This document shows, in pieces, positions 1-8,183 of a stretch of DNA of 64,000 bases. Origin of the DNA: Cyanophora paradoxa (lineage: Eukaryota; Glaucocystophyceae; Cyanophorales; Cyanophoraceae). The number at the start of each line of letters is the position of its first letter. Within the stretch, counting starts at the first letter, position 1. The DNA is taken from contig QPMI01000569.1 in assembly GCA_004431415.1 (NCBI GenBank), positions 310,001-374,000 on the forward strand, in the 5' to 3' direction. A program made the position numbers and the translations under genes. The notes under the pieces were generated by a model. That model was not told the origin of the DNA. It saw only the letters and a list, made by a program, of their open reading frames with translations, and did no database searches.

Positions 1-195
1 TTTGCATCTACCCCATCTGTTGTTGCAACATTGGAGGGACTACCTGCAACTAATGTAGAAATCGACTACAAAATGGGAATATCAAGTAACTCAACCACCT
101 CAACCACCATAAATCTTGTTGTTTGGGCAGCAGGATATGTAAACATACAACCCCAAACTTTCATGGTCACAGTGCATTGGATAGCAACAGCATAA
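1..195 (+). CDS. Fibre/adhesin-like protein, C-terminal end only
   Basis: An open frame enters from the window edge and ends at a TAA at 193-195. The visible 64 residues are rich in Thr, Ser, Val and Asn (for example SSNSTTSTTINLVVWAAGY) and read like the beta-rich end of a surface or fibre protein. It lies 25 bases before the next gene on the same strand, in the same AT-rich composition, so it is probably the previous member of the fibre paralogue array. The shared N-terminal module lies outside the window, so family membership is inferred from position and composition only. Confidence 0.55.
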   Translation, partial: FASTPSVVATLEGLPATNVEIDYKMGISSNSTTSTTINLVVWAAGYVNIQPQTFMVTVHWIATA

Positions 196-220
196 TTAAG
201 ATTCTCACACTATTACAAAG

Positions 221-1273
221 ATGACCTCTGTATTAGAAATCCCAAACTACGAATTCGCAGCAAAATCACTCCACAGCACCTCTCATGAAGTAGTTGACTC
301 CACACCTGGGAATATTTGCACTGAAACATCAAGCAATACCTCTTTCACAGAGAACAATGTACTCAGAGTCAAAGAGATTAGATGTGATCGAAATGGAGGC
401 AAGATAAGAACCACAGGAATTATTATCTCGAATAAAAATCAAGTTCAAGCAGGTCAGGTAGTTCCGGATTCAGCAATATATGATAATGTAGGTGGATTCA
501 CCACAGCACAGATAGTTACTTTCGATAACACAAGCAATAATTCCGCTCTTGTAGTCAAGAGTGGAGGAGCCTATATTGGTGATGGGGCAATTGTGGTGGG
601 GACTATCACAGCAAATCAATTAAATGTGAGTGGGACATGTTCATTAGATTCTTTGATGACTTTAAACTATGGTCTGTTGGGGAGTATTCGTTATGGAACT
701 CTTCAAGCATTTCTGAGAGTTCAAACACCTGAAATAGATAATGGGGCAGATGCAAATATGAATTACAAACGAAATGGGAATACAGTATTCTCTCTTGAAA
801 AAACAGCAACAGGCCTGAGAACCTTCACAATCCCGGTAAATAGTGGTCTTAAACGAACCTCTTGCCCAAGAATGTGTATTTCAAGACAAGCAGCAAACAT
901 GACAGGGAACTTTTCAGTATCATCTGGATCTGATGTTAATTTCACAGGAGGCGCTTATCTTGTGAACAATGAAGGCAGTTTTAGCTCAACAACATTCACA
1001 GCACCTGTAACAGGAGTTTATCGAGTGTTTTTTACAGGCACAAGAACAGATAATCTTTCTGGTTACACCTCTTATTTCAATATTCGAATAAATGGAGTCA
1101 ATTCGTTACATGAGTTCCGAGCTACTTCAACATCAAATAATCATAATCTTTCATATGAGACCTTACTACCTCTTGTTGCTGGTGATAATTTCCGCATACG
1201 AAATGCAGACGGTGCAAATACGACTATGGATATCCGATTTTACTTAGGTTGTTATCTTGTAAGTGCTACATAA
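221..1273 (+). CDS. Fibre-like protein 1 with shared N-terminal module and C1q/TNF-like C-terminus
   Basis: A 350-residue intron-free protein. Residues about 45-125 carry the module shared by this array: a RVKEIRCDRNGGKIRTTG stretch, SNKNQVQ, then GGAYIGDG. The C-terminal 110 residues (FTAPVTGVYRVFFTG, then LLPLVAGDNFRIRN) follow the C1q/TNF jelly-roll pattern, in which an aromatic-Pro-Gly-Tyr strand is followed by a Leu-x-x-Gly-Asp strand. Such trimeric heads often sit at the tips of viral or phage fibres. The inferred role is a virion surface fibre or host-binding protein with a conserved base and variable tip. No signal peptide is evident. The ATG follows the upstream stop by 25 bases and begins the region of homology. 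Confidence 0.72.
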   Translation: MTSVLEIPNYEFAAKSLHSTSHEVVDSTPGNICTETSSNTSFTENNVLRVKEIRCDRNGGKIRTTGIIISNKNQVQAGQVVPDSAIYDNVGGFTTAQIVTFDNTSNNSALVVKSGGAYIGDGAIVVGTITANQLNVSGTCSLDSLMTLNYGLLGSIRYGTLQAFLRVQTPEIDNGADANMNYKRNGNTVFSLEKTATGLRTFTIPVNSGLKRTSCPRMCISRQAANMTGNFSVSSGSDVNFTGGAYLVNNEGSFSSTTFTAPVTGVYRVFFTGTRTDNLSGYTSYFNIRINGVNSLHEFRATSTSNNHNLSYETLLPLVAGDNFRIRNADGANTTMDIRFYLGCYLVSAT

Positions 1274-1349
1274 TATTGTCTATCTATTATAAAGAATTTC
1301 TACACAAATCGCTGTTCCTGTTTTCTGTTATGCAGCTCCAAAAATACAT

Positions 1350-2321
1350 CAACTCAACCACACTGTAACAGATGCAACCCCTGGGTTTATTTGCACTGAA
1401 ACGACAGGAGCCGACTCGTTTTCTCAAAACTCTGTGATAAGATGCAAAGAAATTCGATGTGATCGCAACAATGGAAAGGTCAGAGCCACAGGTTTAATAG
1501 TTTCAAACAAGAACCAAGTTCAATCGGGATCAATTGTCTCTGATTCAGCAGTTTATGATGATGTGGGAGGGGTCGCCACACCAAAGATTGTAACTTTTGA
1601 CAACACCATTAATAATTCGGCTCTTGTAGTAAGAAGTGGAGGGGCATACATTGGAGATGGGGCAAGAATTGATGGAACCCTTACAGCTAACCAAATTACA
1701 GTTACAGGAGCGACCACCTTTAATGGAATGGTGACAGCCAATGAAGGTGTGTATGTTCCAGGTGTTCAGCAATCTATTGTCACAGCAACTACAAAAATTA
1801 TAACACCTGAAATTGATACAGGGACGACTACAAATCTCGTTTTAAAACGCGATAGTGATATTATGGCGACTCTTGAAGCCAATAGTTTGACCCTGAATAC
1901 AAATTGTTATTTGAAGTATGATTTTCAACCTCGATTCTGTGCTCAACTTGGTTATACACACACTGCTACCAGTGCTGCTGTTCTGATAAATTGGGTAACA
2001 GTATATGTGAATAATAGGGATGGATTCGATGTGACTAATGGAAGGTTCACAGCTCCTGTTGCGGGTCATTACAGATTTACAGCATATACTCATTCGACAA
2101 CAAGTAGTTCCATAAGTCTCACCATGAATGTTAATGATCAACCACCCAATAGTGGTCAGAGTATTTTTACAACCAATACTTCCTCTGTCACGAATAAACC
2201 TCTAAATCTCAATGTTATTCTCAATATTGCAATGGGCGAATATGTGACACTTGTAACAAATACTGTGGGTAGCTATACAAATCGAACAATGTTCACAGGT
2301 GAACTTTTAAGTATCACATAA
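1350..2321 (+). CDS. Fibre-like protein 2 with C1q/TNF-like C-terminus, start not resolved
   Basis: Paralogue of the preceding gene. It repeats the module RCKEIRCDRNNGKVRATG, SNKNQVQ and GGAYIGDG, then ends in a C1q-like region (FTAPVAGHYRF near residue 205 of the GTG-initiated frame at 1434). Homology to the first protein extends upstream of 1434 to at least 1350 (TPGFICTET matches TPGNICTET), but I see no in-frame ATG there. The start codon may be mutated, or a one-base shift may hide it just upstream of 1320. The C-terminal domain differs much more from gene 1 than the N-terminal module does, as in receptor-binding fibres. Confidence 0.68.
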   Translation, partial: QLNHTVTDATPGFICTETTGADSFSQNSVIRCKEIRCDRNNGKVRATGLIVSNKNQVQSGSIVSDSAVYDDVGGVATPKIVTFDNTINNSALVVRSGGAYIGDGARIDGTLTANQITVTGATTFNGMVTANEGVYVPGVQQSIVTATTKIITPEIDTGTTTNLVLKRDSDIMATLEANSLTLNTNCYLKYDFQPRFCAQLGYTHTATSAAVLINWVTVYVNNRDGFDVTNGRFTAPVAGHYRFTAYTHSTTSSSISLTMNVNDQPPNSGQSIFTTNTSSVTNKPLNLNVILNIAMGEYVTLVTNTVGSYTNRTMFTGELLSIT

Positions 2322-2343
2322 ATTTTCTCTCTGTAAAGTAGGA

Positions 2344-2610
2344 ATGTCAAATATCTACCAAGTAGTTCTAACTGATACCGAAAAGTTGGGAATGGAATAT
2401 TGTGCTGCTTCTGTTCAGGATTGGATTGATAATGTCGTTCATAACAGGGCAAGAATTGCAATTGAAGAGATTGTTCAAAAAGAGGTTCAATCTTGCATCT
2501 CATCAGGAGTTCAGATACCAACCTCAAAGGAAGCGATTGTATTACAGGCATTCCAAAGGGGAACTGTAAAGAAAGGTATCGAGTATAACAATGTCACAGA
2601 AGAGCAATGA
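2344..2610 (+). CDS. Small phage/virus-type protein, 88 residues
   Basis: An 88-residue protein whose core (EYCAASVQDWIDNVVHNRAR, then IAIEEIVQKEV) resembles a small family often seen in marine phages and other double-stranded DNA viruses, with a pattern like A-x-DPQEWI-x-NA-x-NR-x-R-x-A-x-EEI. Its function is unknown to me. It sits in the middle of the fibre array, 23 bases after gene 2, and overlaps the 5' leader of gene 3. Its presence is one reason to call the block viral. The family match is from memory and not from a search. Confidence 0.6.
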   Translation: MSNIYQVVLTDTEKLGMEYCAASVQDWIDNVVHNRARIAIEEIVQKEVQSCISSGVQIPTSKEAIVLQAFQRGTVKKGIEYNNVTEEQ

Positions 2611-2645
2611 ACATTATTTTTCTTTCCTTCTTAGTAAAAGAAGCA

Positions 2646-3500
2646 ATGGGTGAATATAATCGAGTTCAACTTCCAATATATTCCCTTGGATCCCCAGCAA
2701 TGCACTTTCGCCAGCATGAAGTTAATGATGAGGTTCGTGGTTTAGAATCCACAGAGAGACCCAATTCCAATGGTAACTCCTTTGATAAAAATTCGATTAT
2801 TCGAGTTAAAGAGCTGAGAGCAGACAAGAATTCGGGTGTGGTTAAAACAACTCGACTCCTTGTATCAAATGCGAATTTCTTCCAACCAACTAATGGAGGT
2901 CCTGATGCTTACAGTGTTGATCTGAAAGCCCTCGATTTCGATAAGAATTCTGCTGCTGCTACAATTCGTTCAGGTGGAGCATTTATTGGTGGTGGCTGTC
3001 GAGTTTCAGGTCAACTTTCTTCATCAATTTCGTATAATGATGTCCCAGATACTCTTGAACAGAATGTGGAGAACCCACAATGAATTCGGTTCTATAAACC
3101 AGTTGCACAGCAACCTTTTCTGCATTTCTATGTTGCATCATCTGTCACTCTTGAAAATTCAGAATTGGTTTCCATTACAGGAACTGATCGAGTGAGAAGG
3201 AATATTCCTCTTCCCACAGCAATGCTCTCAATGTGCAGAGCAAATAATAACCAACAAGGTCACAATTACCTATTCTTTGTTCAAGCATCCAACCATTTTG
3301 GTCGGGGATATTGTGTTTATAACAATCTGACATTTACTTATGATTTGTTTGTCACTGAGGTTGGAGTTTACAATACTATGATTATGGGACTGAGAACAGA
3401 TATAGCAGCTGTTTCAGCACTTCGTGGGGTAAACATTGCAGATATCTTCACAACAGGGTTTTACCAGGAACCAGATGTGATTGATAACCCAACCCCATAA
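2646..3500 (+). pseudogene. Fibre-like protein 3, interrupted by a frameshift near 3081
   Basis: The first part (ATG at 2646 to a TGA at 3081-3083) carries the array module: RVKELRADKNSGVVKTTR, SNANFF, GGAFIGGG. The second part, about 3085-3500 in another frame, has no ATG at its start and continues the homology to gene 4: FFVQASNHFGRGYCVYNN and a following GVYNTMIMGLRTD correspond to gene 4 VVITPYDNFGIAYHG and GIYKCILYAERTD. One indel therefore splits what was a single gene of about 285 codons. It could be true decay in an integrated copy, programmed frameshifting, or an assembly error. Read coverage at 3075-3090 would distinguish these. Confidence 0.65.
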
Positions 3501-3523
3501 ATTATATATCACTTTAATGTAAA

Positions 3524-4351
3524 ATGGCTGCCCCAGTAGAGCGAATTATTACACCCCAGCTATCATTAGCAGCACCTGCAAATCACGTTTTGCAGCATGC
3601 TACTTTTGATGATGTAGAAGGTCTCCAATCCACAGAAGTCCAACCTACAATGAATACCTTTGGTTCCACCCATAAACTGAGATTGCAGGAACTCAGGTGT
3701 GATAAAAATAATGGTATAGTTAAGACAACGAAACTCCTTGTCACCAATGCAAACTTTTCTGCCCACTATGGAGACCCAGACAGTTATGGTGATCATCTTT
3801 CTACTTACTCTTTTGAATCTCGGTCGGGAGCTATTAACTGCAAAACGGGGGGAGCATATATTGGTGATGGTCTTCGGATTGGTGGAGCTGTTGGTGCGCC
3901 TCTTTTCGTAAATGATCAACCCAACCCCATTGATCCCAACACCAGAATTCGCACCTATGTCCCCAGTATGAATGCACCATATATTATAAAGATCTTCCCA
4001 ATTGTTGTGAATGAGCAGACATCAGTAGTTGATTCTCTTGTTGAGATTGGTGACCACTACAAGGTGGTTGTCGATATCCCACCAGATGTTTATGCTGTCT
4101 GTCAAGTAGAGGGTGGAACCCCAAATATTGCAGTTGTGATCACCCCATATGACAATTTCGGAATTGCTTATCATGGAGTGAATTTCGGTCTTGAAGATTA
4201 CCAGTTCTTGGTGAGAGCCACCAGATTTGGTATCTACAAATGCATTCTCTATGCTGAGAGAACCGATGCTATTGCAAAACAGAATACATATGCAGAATAT
4301 TACGGCACAAATCGCTACTTCCCCATTTTCGGGCAGGATACTGCTCCATAG
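3524..4351 (+). CDS. Fibre-like protein 4
   Basis: A 275-residue member of the array. Its N-terminal module is RLQELRCDKNNGIVKTTK, VTNANFSAHYGDPDSYG, then GGAYIGDG. The C-terminal half is not C1q-like in the way genes 1 and 2 are, but it matches the second half of the frameshifted gene 3, so the array has two C-terminal types (1 and 2 versus 3 and 4). The ATG is 24 bases after the upstream stop, in an AT-rich leader. Inferred role: surface or fibre protein. Function cannot be assigned from the sequence alone. Confidence 0.68.
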   Translation: MAAPVERIITPQLSLAAPANHVLQHATFDDVEGLQSTEVQPTMNTFGSTHKLRLQELRCDKNNGIVKTTKLLVTNANFSAHYGDPDSYGDHLSTYSFESRSGAINCKTGGAYIGDGLRIGGAVGAPLFVNDQPNPIDPNTRIRTYVPSMNAPYIIKIFPIVVNEQTSVVDSLVEIGDHYKVVVDIPPDVYAVCQVEGGTPNIAVVITPYDNFGIAYHGVNFGLEDYQFLVRATRFGIYKCILYAERTDAIAKQNTYAEYYGTNRYFPIFGQDTAP

Positions 4352-4378
4352 AAATCTCAGGTATATATAGAGAGAGGG

Positions 4379-4651
4379 ATGGATGATAAAACAAAGAAAT
4401 TCATAGAATCTGCAATGATGGTTCATGGTGATGCTAAATTCGATTATAGTGAGACAGTCTATAAGAAAGCACAAGAGAAGGTATCTGTTAGATGCCTTAA
4501 ATGCAACAAGATCCTGCAAACCTACCCATTTAATCATGTAAGGGGAAGTGGATGCAGAGAGTGCAACAAGAAATCCTCTCATGCATATAGAAAAAAGACT
4601 ACATCAGGAATTGTGATAGATGATAAACCAGTAGTACTGTACTTTGATTAG
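4379..4651 (+). CDS. Four-cysteine mini-protein of a virus/phage endonuclease-associated type
   Basis: A 90-residue protein with two CxxC pairs (C39/C42 and C59/C62), probably binding one zinc ion. The layout FDYSETVYKKAQEKVSVRC, then a hydrophobic stretch, then NHVRGSGCRECN, resembles a repeat domain common in giant viruses and phages (pattern YDYS-x-VNY then K-x-x-I-x-C, then H-x-SGxGCPxC), often next to homing-endonuclease-like domains. No nuclease domain is attached here. It follows gene 4 in the same orientation, with an AT-rich leader holding TATATATAGAGAG just before the ATG. Confidence 0.6.
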   Translation: MDDKTKKFIESAMMVHGDAKFDYSETVYKKAQEKVSVRCLKCNKILQTYPFNHVRGSGCRECNKKSSHAYRKKTTSGIVIDDKPVVLYFD

Positions 4652-4837
4652 ATCTTTGAGAGAGAAATGAGAATCTTTCCCCATTTTCCCTTGGTGATTA
4701 TGCATGTGTCAAAGCAGTTTGGACAGGTCTTGTGGTAGTGCAACAGAATGATATCCACCAACTCATAAGGTAGCACTCTTGCTAAGATGGTTCGCATTCT
4801 ACCAATCGCGTTTTTAATTTTTCTAAATTATTCATAA

Positions 4838-5239
4838 ATGAATACTCATCGAGGCTTCCATGTGATGCTGGATTACAAATTCAGAACCCAATTAGCAGTA
4901 GGAATGGAAAACTTGGAGACAACAACCAGGTGGTTAATGCAGTTCTTGCAAACTATTATTCAAGAGCAAGGTATTCGAGTAGTTCACAAGCATTGCGAGA
5001 TTTTCGATGGTGGTATTTCTCCTCCTGGTTTTGCAATGGTTCTTCTGCTGGATGAGAGCCACTGCACTGCTCATTGTTACTCAAACGAAGGTATGTTGGC
5101 GATTGATATATTCAGTTGTGGATTAGAAGCAGAGAGAAAAACCACGAGAGTATCTCATGAGATAGATGAGAGAATAACAGGTGTGTTTTCAGGGTTGGAG
5201 AAATCGGAGAAACATAGAGTATTGCGATTTCCGAGTTAG
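4838..5239 (+). CDS. speD: S-adenosylmethionine decarboxylase proenzyme, SpeD type
   Basis: A 133-residue protein. It decarboxylates S-adenosylmethionine to give the aminopropyl donor for spermidine synthesis. The family self-cleaves before a serine to make a pyruvoyl cofactor. The diagnostic segment DESHCTAHCYSNEG followed by AIDIFSCG is present. Aligned to Thermotoga SpeD, the pyruvoyl Ser63, His68 and Cys83 correspond exactly to Ser74, His79 and Cys94 here, so the enzyme should be able to process itself and act. The length fits the short bacterial/phage class and not the plant/animal class of about 350 residues. It is the last gene of the AT-rich island, and no other polyamine gene is seen. 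Phage-borne speD genes are known, so the inferred role is virus-directed polyamine supply. Confidence 0.85.
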   Translation: MNTHRGFHVMLDYKFRTQLAVGMENLETTTRWLMQFLQTIIQEQGIRVVHKHCEIFDGGISPPGFAMVLLLDESHCTAHCYSNEGMLAIDIFSCGLEAERKTTRVSHEIDERITGVFSGLEKSEKHRVLRFPS

Positions 5240-5337
5240 TTGACACTGAGAAATTCAGAATTTCAGATGGTCTTACTGAAAATGGTCAGATAATCGGGTG
5301 TGACACCTATTTAATTGACTGTGACGCCTCTTTAATT

Positions 5338-5737
5338 GACTGTGACGCCTGTGACGCCTGTGACGCCTACTTTCAAACTTTTTTAAAATTTTCAAAAATG
5401 ACAGACTTCTGAAAACAGCCGTCACAGCCGTCACAGGCGTCACACCCAATTAAAAATGGAATCTCTTTCTCTTACTGAGATTTTCAAAAATATATTCTTG
5501 TCTTACTGAAATCCGTCTTGTGACACCTCTGACACCTACAAAACACTATCCATTAATCAACCTTTTTTGAAAATGCGAAGTTGTCTTACTGGAAATGGTC
5601 TGCAATTTCGCTGTGACACCTAATTTAATTGAGTGTGACGCCTGTGACGCCTGTGACACCTACTTTCAAACTTTTTAAAATTTTCAAAAATGACAGACTT
5701 CTGAAAACAGGCGTCACAGCCGTCACAGGCGTCACAG
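5338..5737 (+). repeat. Two copies of a stem-loop module built from TGTGACGCC iterations
   Basis: Copy 1 (about 5338-5447) and copy 2 (about 5630-5737) are offset by 293 bases. Each has a left arm of TGTGACGCC repeats, a near-identical AT-rich middle (ACTTTCAAAC to TTCTGAAAAC), and a right arm of the reverse complement (GGCGTCACA repeats), so each can fold into a stem of about 25 bp with a loop of about 50 bases. Related TGTGACACC pieces lie at 5298, 5519 and 5611. No coding frame is credible. Possible roles are a replication origin, a packaging signal or a transcription end after speD. Confidence 0.8.
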
Positions 5738-5849
5738 ACATTCCACCCCTCTTACTGACTTTCTCAAAAACAAAACTATCTCTTACTGAATATCATTTGA
5801 ATACTACCTGTCACACTTGATCTCAATTATTCTGTTTTATAGAACATAT

Positions 5850-6112
5850 GCAATCTAATCGATTGTTCAATTGGAGACCATGCAACTCTGTGACACTTTT
5901 TCAATCTAAAATATACATCCGCAATCTCATCGATTGTTTAATTGGAGACCATGCAGTTCCGATATATTCCAATAGAAAATCCCGCAATCTAATCGATTGT
6001 TTAATTGGAGATAATGCAACTCTGTGACACTTTTTCGGTGCAAAAATGTACATCAGCAATCTCATCGATTGTTCAATTGGACACAATGCAACTCTGTGAC
6101 ACTTTTTGCATT
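5850..6112 (+). repeat. Four iteron-like direct repeats
   Basis: A unit beginning GCAATCTMATCGATTGTT and continuing YAATTGGAGACMATGCA starts at 5850, 5921, 5984 and 6056 (spacings 71, 63 and 72). In three copies it is followed by ACTCTGTGACACTTTTT, which shares the TGTGACAC word with the stem-loops upstream. Each unit contains the palindrome AATCGATT. The even spacing and position at the end of the viral-like block suggest protein-binding iterons (origin or regulatory). The intervals are themselves partly repeated, which speaks against a CRISPR array. Confidence 0.75.
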
Positions 6113-6417
6113 TTTCGATACAGAATGGGCGGTGGTCTACTTCAATACAAGAGAGATATATCGAGTTTATGCGAATTTATGCAATTTAATCGCGATTATA
6201 TCGATCTTTAAGTAGTTTAATGCAAATTAATCGCAGTTATATATGTAATCGACAAAGAACATAATCAATCGATATAAGATCAATTGATTCAATCGTAAAT
6301 ATGCATAAAATTAAACGCGTTTTTCATTTTTAATACAAAGTTTGCATTAATTTATACAAAGTTTGCATAAAAAGTTAAAGAATTTAATCGATAAATACGT
6401 ATTTTAGTATTAATTTT
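6113..6417. other. AT-rich non-coding stretch
   Basis: About 300 bases of very AT-rich DNA with many ATCGAT and TTAATCG words and two copies of TACAAAGTTTGCATAA (near 6336 and 6355). I see no gene. It joins the iterons to the inverted repeat that ends the island. Confidence 0.6.
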
Positions 6418-6504
6418 GACACATATGTATAAACTTATTTAAATCCAGGAGCGAAGCGCGAAGCGCGAAGCGGAGGGATTTAAATAAGTTTATACATATG
6501 TGTC
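6418..6504. repeat. Perfect 29-bp inverted repeat at the AT-rich/GC-rich boundary
   Basis: The left arm 6418-6446 starts GACACATATGTATAAACTTA. The right arm 6476-6504 is its exact reverse complement. The 29-base loop is GC-rich and made of GCGAAGC iterations. Base composition changes abruptly here: AT-rich to the left, GC-rich to the right. The integrase start codon at 6498 lies inside the right arm. It could be an element terminus, a hairpin terminator, or a fold-back formed at integration or assembly. Confidence 0.85.
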
Positions 6505-7991
6505 TGAGTCGTGATCCCGACGTCTACGAGACCTGCTTCGGCTGCGGGCAGGCGCGGGAACGCTTTGCGAAGGAGGCGGGACGCTACTGTCTCTCTCGCT
6601 CCGGTGTGGTCCTCCGCGCGCCCCTCTTCCCAACGATGGGCTCGCCGGTGGTAGTGCCCCAACGCTGGAGAGCTGCGGTGATGGAAGCGTATCACGATGA
6701 CTGGGCTCACCGAGGTGCGTCCATCGTCGCCCGGCGCATCGCGACTCGCTTCTGGTGGCCTGGCATGACGAACATGGTGCACCGCTACGTTCGCACCTGC
6801 CATCACTGCCAGTTGGCGAAAGCCAAGCACCGGCCTCGAGTGCAGCACATGATCATCGAATCGCGGCACCCTGGCGACCTGCGCCAAGCTGATCTCTGTC
6901 CGATGCCTCACGCCAAAGATGCCCCTCACCGCTTCACGCAAGTGCTGATTGACATCGACGCGTACACCAAGTATCCGGAGATCATCATGCTCACGGAAGC
7001 TGACGGCACGGCCATGGAGTGGGCTGCGCAGAGCATTCAGTCCTCAAACGGCACGCCCAAACGTTACCTCACTGACAACGGCATGGTGTTCAAGCCGAAC
7101 ACGCCCTGGGGCAAGTTCTGGACCAAGCAGGGCGTGCGGCTCATCTACACTGGTGTCTCTCATCAGTCGACCAACGGCGGTGCCGAACGACTTGTCGGGG
7201 TGTACAAGCGGCTTATCTTCGCGCTCTGCGCCGAAGACAAGCGTGACAACGTCTACTGGCCTTACTACCACTACCGTGTGCTCTTCGCGCTGCGCACTAC
7301 GATCCACGCGGCAACCGGCTTCTCCCCGGCTACGCTTCACCATGGACGCGAGCTGGTGCTGCCCGGGGACCTCCGTTTGGATCTTGTTCAGCGTGAACCC
7401 TTCGGCGAGCCTTACACGTACGCGGAGTACGCGCTGGCTGTCGCGCGGGCGGCTTCAAGTGTCGCTGAGGCGGTCAAGGCCCATCGGAAGATGTACAATC
7501 ACAAGCTTCTTCGCTACGGCACCGGCAACGAACCTCGTCAGATTTTCGTGCCGGGCGACAAGGTGCTTTGCTGGAGCGAGAGTGCGAAGGCAACCAACGT
7601 CATGAAGCACGGTACCCGCAACGGCTGGACCGGCCAGTACGTGGTTGTGGAGGTCTTCTCTCACGGCTACCTCTACACTGTATGCGGCGACCCGTCGTCT
7701 CGGATGCATCGTTCAATGGACGTTGTGGTGCATGTCGACAACATCATCCCTTACTACGACCGCCCCGATAATTTCGCCGAGGATCCGAAGCCTGGTCGGC
7801 CTCGACGGCGTGCCCCTGAACCTGCTCCTCCGCCTCCGGTACATTTGGACGCGGATGGTGACCAGCAGATGGAGGATCCGCCGATCCTGCGTGACGACGA
7901 GCCTCACTCGGAGGGCCGCCGGCCGAGGAGGACAGCGACGACGACTCCGTGGAGTCTGAGCAGGAAGAGAGCGTACAGCTCCATGTTGTAG
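6498..7991 (+). CDS. Ty3/gypsy-type integrase, stand-alone
   Basis: A 497-residue uninterrupted protein. It has an HHCC zinc-binding domain (H66, H71, C101, C104), then an rve catalytic core with the D,D-35-E triad: D132 in ADLCP, D193 in LTDNG and E230 in TNGGAERL (36 residues between the last two). After the core, GDKVLCWS and NGWTGQYVVVEV resemble the GPY/F C-terminal module of Metaviridae integrases. The enzyme class joins element ends to target DNA. No protease, reverse transcriptase or RNase H is encoded next to it, because the frame starts directly at the boundary repeat. It is therefore a 5'-truncated retrotransposon, a domesticated gene, or an integrase in the style of Polintons and virophages. 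It is GC-rich, unlike the viral block to its left. The C-terminal tail is Pro/Arg-rich. Confidence 0.85.
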   Translation: MCLSRDPDVYETCFGCGQARERFAKEAGRYCLSRSGVVLRAPLFPTMGSPVVVPQRWRAAVMEAYHDDWAHRGASIVARRIATRFWWPGMTNMVHRYVRTCHHCQLAKAKHRPRVQHMIIESRHPGDLRQADLCPMPHAKDAPHRFTQVLIDIDAYTKYPEIIMLTEADGTAMEWAAQSIQSSNGTPKRYLTDNGMVFKPNTPWGKFWTKQGVRLIYTGVSHQSTNGGAERLVGVYKRLIFALCAEDKRDNVYWPYYHYRVLFALRTTIHAATGFSPATLHHGRELVLPGDLRLDLVQREPFGEPYTYAEYALAVARAASSVAEAVKAHRKMYNHKLLRYGTGNEPRQIFVPGDKVLCWSESAKATNVMKHGTRNGWTGQYVVVEVFSHGYLYTVCGDPSSRMHRSMDVVVHVDNIIPYYDRPDNFAEDPKPGRPRRRAPEPAPPPPVHLDADGDQQMEDPPILRDDEPHSEGRRPRRTATTTPWSLSRKRAYSSML

Positions 7992-8183
7992 GCTGGCCGA
8001 AGCACGACTTCGCCTAGCTATGACGCTGGGGCTGGTGGCGTTCGTTTCTATGACGGGCGCGGAGCTCGGGTCCCTGAGCTTCACCTGAGTAGCCCTGGTA
8101 GTTGATGTGATGACCGTGAGGGCGCTGCATCCGGCAGCGGACCCTGAGGGCTGCCGCACCAGCGGCAGGCTCTGTTGATGGCT

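Noticed and set aside
5850-6112. CRISPR-like array of about 35-bp repeats with about 28-37-bp spacers
   Set aside because: The intervals are themselves partly repeated (ACTCTGTGACACTTTTT in three of four), there are only four units, and no cas-like gene is near. Iterons fit better.
1-6417. Bacterial or phage contamination as the whole explanation of the AT-rich block
   Set aside because: Not excluded, but the fibre genes lack clear Shine-Dalgarno sequences, have AT-rich leaders as in eukaryotic DNA viruses, and the block is joined to host-like DNA. Left as an alternative that reads across 6.4 kb would settle.
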